In this document: positions 6,896-9,041 of the stretch, piece after piece
Layout: each line of letters starts with the position of its first letter
Numbering within the stretch: the first letter of the stretch is position 1
NCBI GenBank assembly: GCA_002394185.1
Contig: DGTB01000102.1
Span: 1 to 9,041, forward strand
Origin: Bacteroidales bacterium UBA4347
GTDB lineage: Bacteria; Bacteroidota; Bacteroidia; Bacteroidales; P3
Direction: 5' to 3'
Length of the DNA: 9,041 bases
Notes under the pieces: generated by a model
Databases searched by the model: none
Told to the model about the DNA's origin: nothing
The model's input: the letters and a program-made list of their open reading frames with translations, nothing else
Position numbers and translations under genes: made by a program

Positions 6896-8062
6896 ATGGA
6901 CAAATACAACCAACGCGGCGTCTCGGCCTCCAAGGAGGATGTGCACAACGCCATCAAGAATATCGACAAGGGCCTTTATCCCAAGGCTTTCTGCAAGATT
7001 ATCCCCGACCTGCTGGGCGGCGACCCGCAGTATTGCAACATCATGCATGCCGACGGCGCAGGCACCAAGAGCAGCCTGGCCTACATGTACTGGAAGGAGA
7101 CCGGCGACCTCTCCGTGTGGAAAGGCATCGCCATCGACGCCATCGTGATGAACACCGACGACCTCCTCTGCGTCGGCGCCCTCGACCACATACTCCTCTC
7201 CTCCACCATCGGACGCAACAAGCAGCTCGTTCCCGGCGAGGTCATCTCGGCCGTTATCAACGGCACCGAGGAGTTCTGCCAGACCATGCGCGACATGGGC
7301 ATCGACATGGTGCTCACCGGCGGCGAGACCGCCGACGTGGGCGACCTCGTCCGCACCATCATCGTCGACTCCACCGTCACCGCCCGCATGCGCCGCGCCG
7401 ATGTCATCGACAACGCCAACATCAAGGCCGGCAACGTCATCGTGGCCCTCGCCTCCTACGGCCAGGCCACCTATGAGACCGCCTACAACGGCGGCATGGG
7501 CAGCAACGGACTGACCTCGGCCCGCCACGATGTCTTCTCGCACATCTACGCAGAGAAGTACCCCATGTGCTACGACCACAACCTGCCCCAGGAGGTCGTC
7601 TTCTGCGGCTCCAAGCTGCTGACCGACCCCACCGAGGTGCCCGGCGTCGACGCAGGCCACATGGTCCTCTCGCCCACACGCACCTACGCCCCCATCATCC
7701 GCCGCGTCCTCGACGAGTACCGTCCCAAGATCGACGGCATGATCCATTGCTCCGGCGGCGCACAGACCAAGGTGCTGCACTTCATCGACAACCTCCACGT
7801 CATTAAGGACAACCTTTTCCCCGTGCCGCCGCTCTTCAAGATGATCCACGAGGAGAGCCACACCGACTGGCAGGAGATGTACAAAGTCTTCAACATGGGC
7901 CACCGCATGGAACTCTACACCGACGAGGCCACGGCTCGCGGCATCATCGACATCGCCCGCAGCTTCAACGTCGACGCCCGCATCATAGGCCGCGTCGAGG
8001 CCGCCCCGAAGGCCCAGGTGACCGTCGTTTCGGAAAACGGAAAATACGAATACTATGGCTGA
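6896..8062 (+). CDS. purM: Phosphoribosylformylglycinamidine cyclo-ligase (AIR synthetase), Bacteroidetes type
   Basis: AIR synthetase performs the fifth step of de novo purine synthesis, closing formylglycinamidine ribonucleotide to aminoimidazole ribonucleotide with ATP, in the cytoplasm. Visible hallmarks are the N-terminal YNQRGVSASKEDV, the nucleotide-site motif DGAGTK (53-58), MNTDDLLCVGA (85-95), GGETAD (142-147), GSNGLTSARHD (202-212), CSGGAQTK (285-292) and FNMGHRM (332-338). These correspond in order to DGVGTK, the MxxNDL segment, GGETAE, the SNG segment and the FNxGxGM segment of the classical enzyme. At 388 residues it is longer than the E. coli enzyme (345), as is usual for the Bacteroidota branch, which databases sometimes label only AIR-synthase-related. 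It has its own promoter at 6848-6878 and overlaps the next gene by 8 bases. Codon third positions are strongly C-rich, consistent with good expression. The antisense open frame across it is a composition shadow. Confidence 0.95.
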   Translation: MDKYNQRGVSASKEDVHNAIKNIDKGLYPKAFCKIIPDLLGGDPQYCNIMHADGAGTKSSLAYMYWKETGDLSVWKGIAIDAIVMNTDDLLCVGALDHILLSSTIGRNKQLVPGEVISAVINGTEEFCQTMRDMGIDMVLTGGETADVGDLVRTIIVDSTVTARMRRADVIDNANIKAGNVIVALASYGQATYETAYNGGMGSNGLTSARHDVFSHIYAEKYPMCYDHNLPQEVVFCGSKLLTDPTEVPGVDAGHMVLSPTRTYAPIIRRVLDEYRPKIDGMIHCSGGAQTKVLHFIDNLHVIKDNLFPVPPLFKMIHEESHTDWQEMYKVFNMGHRMELYTDEATARGIIDIARSFNVDARIIGRVEAAPKAQVTVVSENGKYEYYG

Positions 8063-8753
8063 AGCAACCTTCGTCGACACCTTCAACAACCGCAAACAGG
8101 CGCGTCTGGAAAGCGGCGAGGCCGACCGCCTCTCGAGCCGCAGTTTCAACCTCGCCCTCACGGGCCTGCTGGCCTACGGCCTGCTGCTCAACGCCGTGAT
8201 GGTGTACTACTTTGCCGAGCCGCTGACGAACATGCTCGTCGGCGTCAGCCCCTGGATGCTGCTGCTGGGCTACATCGTGCCCACGCTCATCGGCGTCGTC
8301 CTTGCCGCCAAGTCCACCAACCCCCTGGTGAGCTTCATCGGCTACAACCTCGTGGTGCTGCCCATCGGCGTCATGCTGACGCTCATCGTGCCGGGATTCT
8401 CCGCCGCCGTGGTCACCAAGGCCATGACCCTCACCGGCATGGTCACCGCCACCATGATGCTCTTGGCGCTCATCAAGCCCTCCTTCTTCCTCGGCCTGGG
8501 GCGCACACTCTTCTTCGCCTTGATAATCGGCATCGTGGCCGAAATCGTGGCCACCTGGCTGCTGGGCTACCGCGGAGCCCTGTTCGACTGGCTCTTCGTC
8601 CTCCTTTTCTCCGGCTACATAGGCTACGACGTGGCCAAGTCGCAGGCCTACCCCAAGACCCTCGACAACGCCGTCGACTCCGCCCTCGACATCTACCTCG
8701 ACATCATCAACCTCTTCATCCGCCTCCTCGCCATCCTCGGCCGCCGCGAATAG
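8055..8753 (+). CDS. Bax inhibitor-1 / YccA family membrane protein
   Basis: This 232-residue polytopic inner-membrane protein has about seven hydrophobic helices between residues 31 and 228, after a polar N-terminal tail (1-30). The family signature is in the C-terminal third: LFSGYIGYDVAKSQAYP (184-200) and ALDIYLDIINLFIRLLAILG (210-229). The characterised homologue B. subtilis YetJ is a pH-sensitive calcium leak whose paired aspartates, D171 and D195, sit 24 residues apart in the last two helices. Here Asp192 and Asp216 have the same spacing. E. coli YccA is a related modulator of FtsH. The start codon lies inside the end of purM (ATGGCTGA overlap), so translation is probably coupled and the purM promoter drives both. 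The sequence does not decide between a calcium leak and a protease modulator role. Confidence 0.88.
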   Translation: MAEATFVDTFNNRKQARLESGEADRLSSRSFNLALTGLLAYGLLLNAVMVYYFAEPLTNMLVGVSPWMLLLGYIVPTLIGVVLAAKSTNPLVSFIGYNLVVLPIGVMLTLIVPGFSAAVVTKAMTLTGMVTATMMLLALIKPSFFLGLGRTLFFALIIGIVAEIVATWLLGYRGALFDWLFVLLFSGYIGYDVAKSQAYPKTLDNAVDSALDIYLDIINLFIRLLAILGRRE

Positions 8754-8782
8754 TCGGGGGACACCGACGGCAAATAATTTTT
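8753..8782 (+). terminator. Weak candidate terminator after the BI-1 gene
   Basis: GTCGG (8753-8757) can pair with CCGAC (8764-8768) across a 6-nt loop, and a short T-run (8778-8782) follows about 9 nt later. The stem is short and the T-run is detached, so this is a marginal terminator. The rest of the spacer to 8830 is A-rich (long A-runs at 8784-8807) with no gene. Confidence 0.25.
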
Positions 8783-8837
8783 CAAAAAAAAATAAAAAAA
8801 TACACAATAAAAACAAAACACCCTCGTTTTAATGGGG

Positions 8838-8854
8838 TCTTTCGAGACGAAAGA
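8838..8854 (+). repeat. Hairpin directly 5' of the tRNA gene
   Basis: TCTTTCG (8838-8844) pairs with CGAAAGA (8848-8854) across a 3-nt loop. It ends two bases before the mature tRNA 5' end at 8857, so it would sit in the precursor leader removed by RNase P if transcription starts upstream of it. Its function is unknown. Confidence 0.45.
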
Positions 8855-8856
8855 GT

Positions 8857-8929
8857 GCGATAATAGCTCAGTTGGTAGAGCGGCGGCTTCCCAAGCCGCA
8901 GGTCGCGGGTTCGAGCCCCGTTTGTCGCT
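8857..8929 (+). tRNA. tRNA-Gly (anticodon CCC)
   Basis: All four arms fold. The acceptor stem is GCGATAA with TTGTCGC (one T-G pair). The D arm is GCTC-AGTTGGTA-GAGC. The anticodon arm is GCGGC-TTCCCAA-GCCGC, with CCC at 8890-8892. The 5-nt variable loop is AGGTC. The T arm is GCGGG-TTCGAGC-CCCGT. The discriminator base is T, as in bacterial tRNA-Gly. Total length is 73 nt, and the CCA end is not encoded (CAC follows), so it must be added after transcription. It reads the glycine codon GGG. Short open frames crossing this locus are not genes. Confidence 0.96.
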
Positions 8930-8936
8930 CACCTTC

Positions 8937-8977
8937 AGCGGAGTGCAACCAGAAGTTGCACTCCGCTTTTTCTTTTT
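8937..8977 (+). terminator. Strong intrinsic terminator of the tRNA gene
   Basis: AGCGGAGTGCAAC (8937-8949) and GTTGCACTCCGCT (8955-8967) form a perfect 13-bp stem with a 5-nt loop (CAGAA). TTTTCTTTTT follows directly (8968-8977). It lies 7 nt past the tRNA 3' end and is textbook Rho-independent termination. Beyond it, 8978-9041 shows nothing I can assign. Confidence 0.93.
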
Positions 8978-9041
8978 CCCCCCTCGTGCCCAATGCCCAC
9001 CCGTACCCTACCCGAGAGGTGTCTGATACGGCCGTTCTTAT

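Noticed and set aside
6800..8161. Open frame of 453 codons on the minus strand
   Set aside because: It is antisense to purM and the start of the BI-1 gene; its Val/Asp/Gly/His-rich low-complexity composition is the mirror of C-ending codons, not a protein.
8775..8830. A-rich tract considered as an origin or AT-rich integration site
   Set aside because: No DnaA boxes, iterons or direct repeats are visible, and there is no duplicated tRNA end downstream within the window to mark an attachment site.
8832..9026. 64-codon frame across the tRNA and terminator
   Set aside because: It is composed of tRNA and terminator sequence read as protein.
9001..9031. Short CCGTA...TACGG inverted repeat at the right edge
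   Set aside because: The arms are only 5 bp with a 21-nt interior and no T-run; expected by chance.

Overview
The window looks like a chromosomal segment of a Bacteroidota bacterium, most likely of the order Bacteroidales. Four things point there: a large modular secreted protein ending in a type IX secretion (T9SS) type A sorting domain; the 388-residue, Bacteroidetes-style PurM; a good match to the Bacteroides sigma-factor promoter (TTTG, 19 nt, TATCTTTG) ahead of purM; and a tRNA gene without an encoded CCA end. Genus cannot be set from the sequence alone. There is no sign of an insertion sequence, prophage or CRISPR array.

Layout. Positions 1-250 are an AT-rich non-coding leader with a small hairpin, a 15-bp perfect inverted repeat (arms 64-78 and 138-152) and a possible promoter. 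Positions 251-4156 encode a 1301-residue cell-surface protein built of five jelly-roll-like (MAM / choice-of-anchor type) modules alternating with four fibronectin type III modules, then an InlB-B-like repeat and the T9SS signal. Three same-strand genes follow closely: a two-helix membrane protein with a PH-like domain (4189-4668), a soluble conserved protein of unknown function (4736-5323) and a predicted lipoprotein (5337-6065). A convergent gene (6083-6784, minus) encodes a predicted outer-membrane beta-barrel. Divergent from it, purM (6896-8062) overlaps by 8 bases a Bax-inhibitor-1 family membrane protein (8055-8753). The window closes with an A-rich spacer, a tRNA-Gly(CCC) gene (8857-8929) and a strong intrinsic terminator (8937-8977).

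How the genes work together. The left half is envelope-oriented: one product is exported to the cell surface, and the others are predicted for the inner membrane, the cytoplasm, a lipid anchor and the outer membrane. Close spacing suggests that the four plus-strand genes could be co-transcribed, but no shared pathway can be read from the sequence. The right half is housekeeping: purine biosynthesis coupled by overlap to a probable ion-leak or stress membrane protein, then a tRNA. The most notable observations are a concerted loss of two cysteines in one module of the surface protein, which predicts inter-domain disulfides, and the long inverted repeat, one arm of which overlaps the predicted -7 promoter element of that gene.
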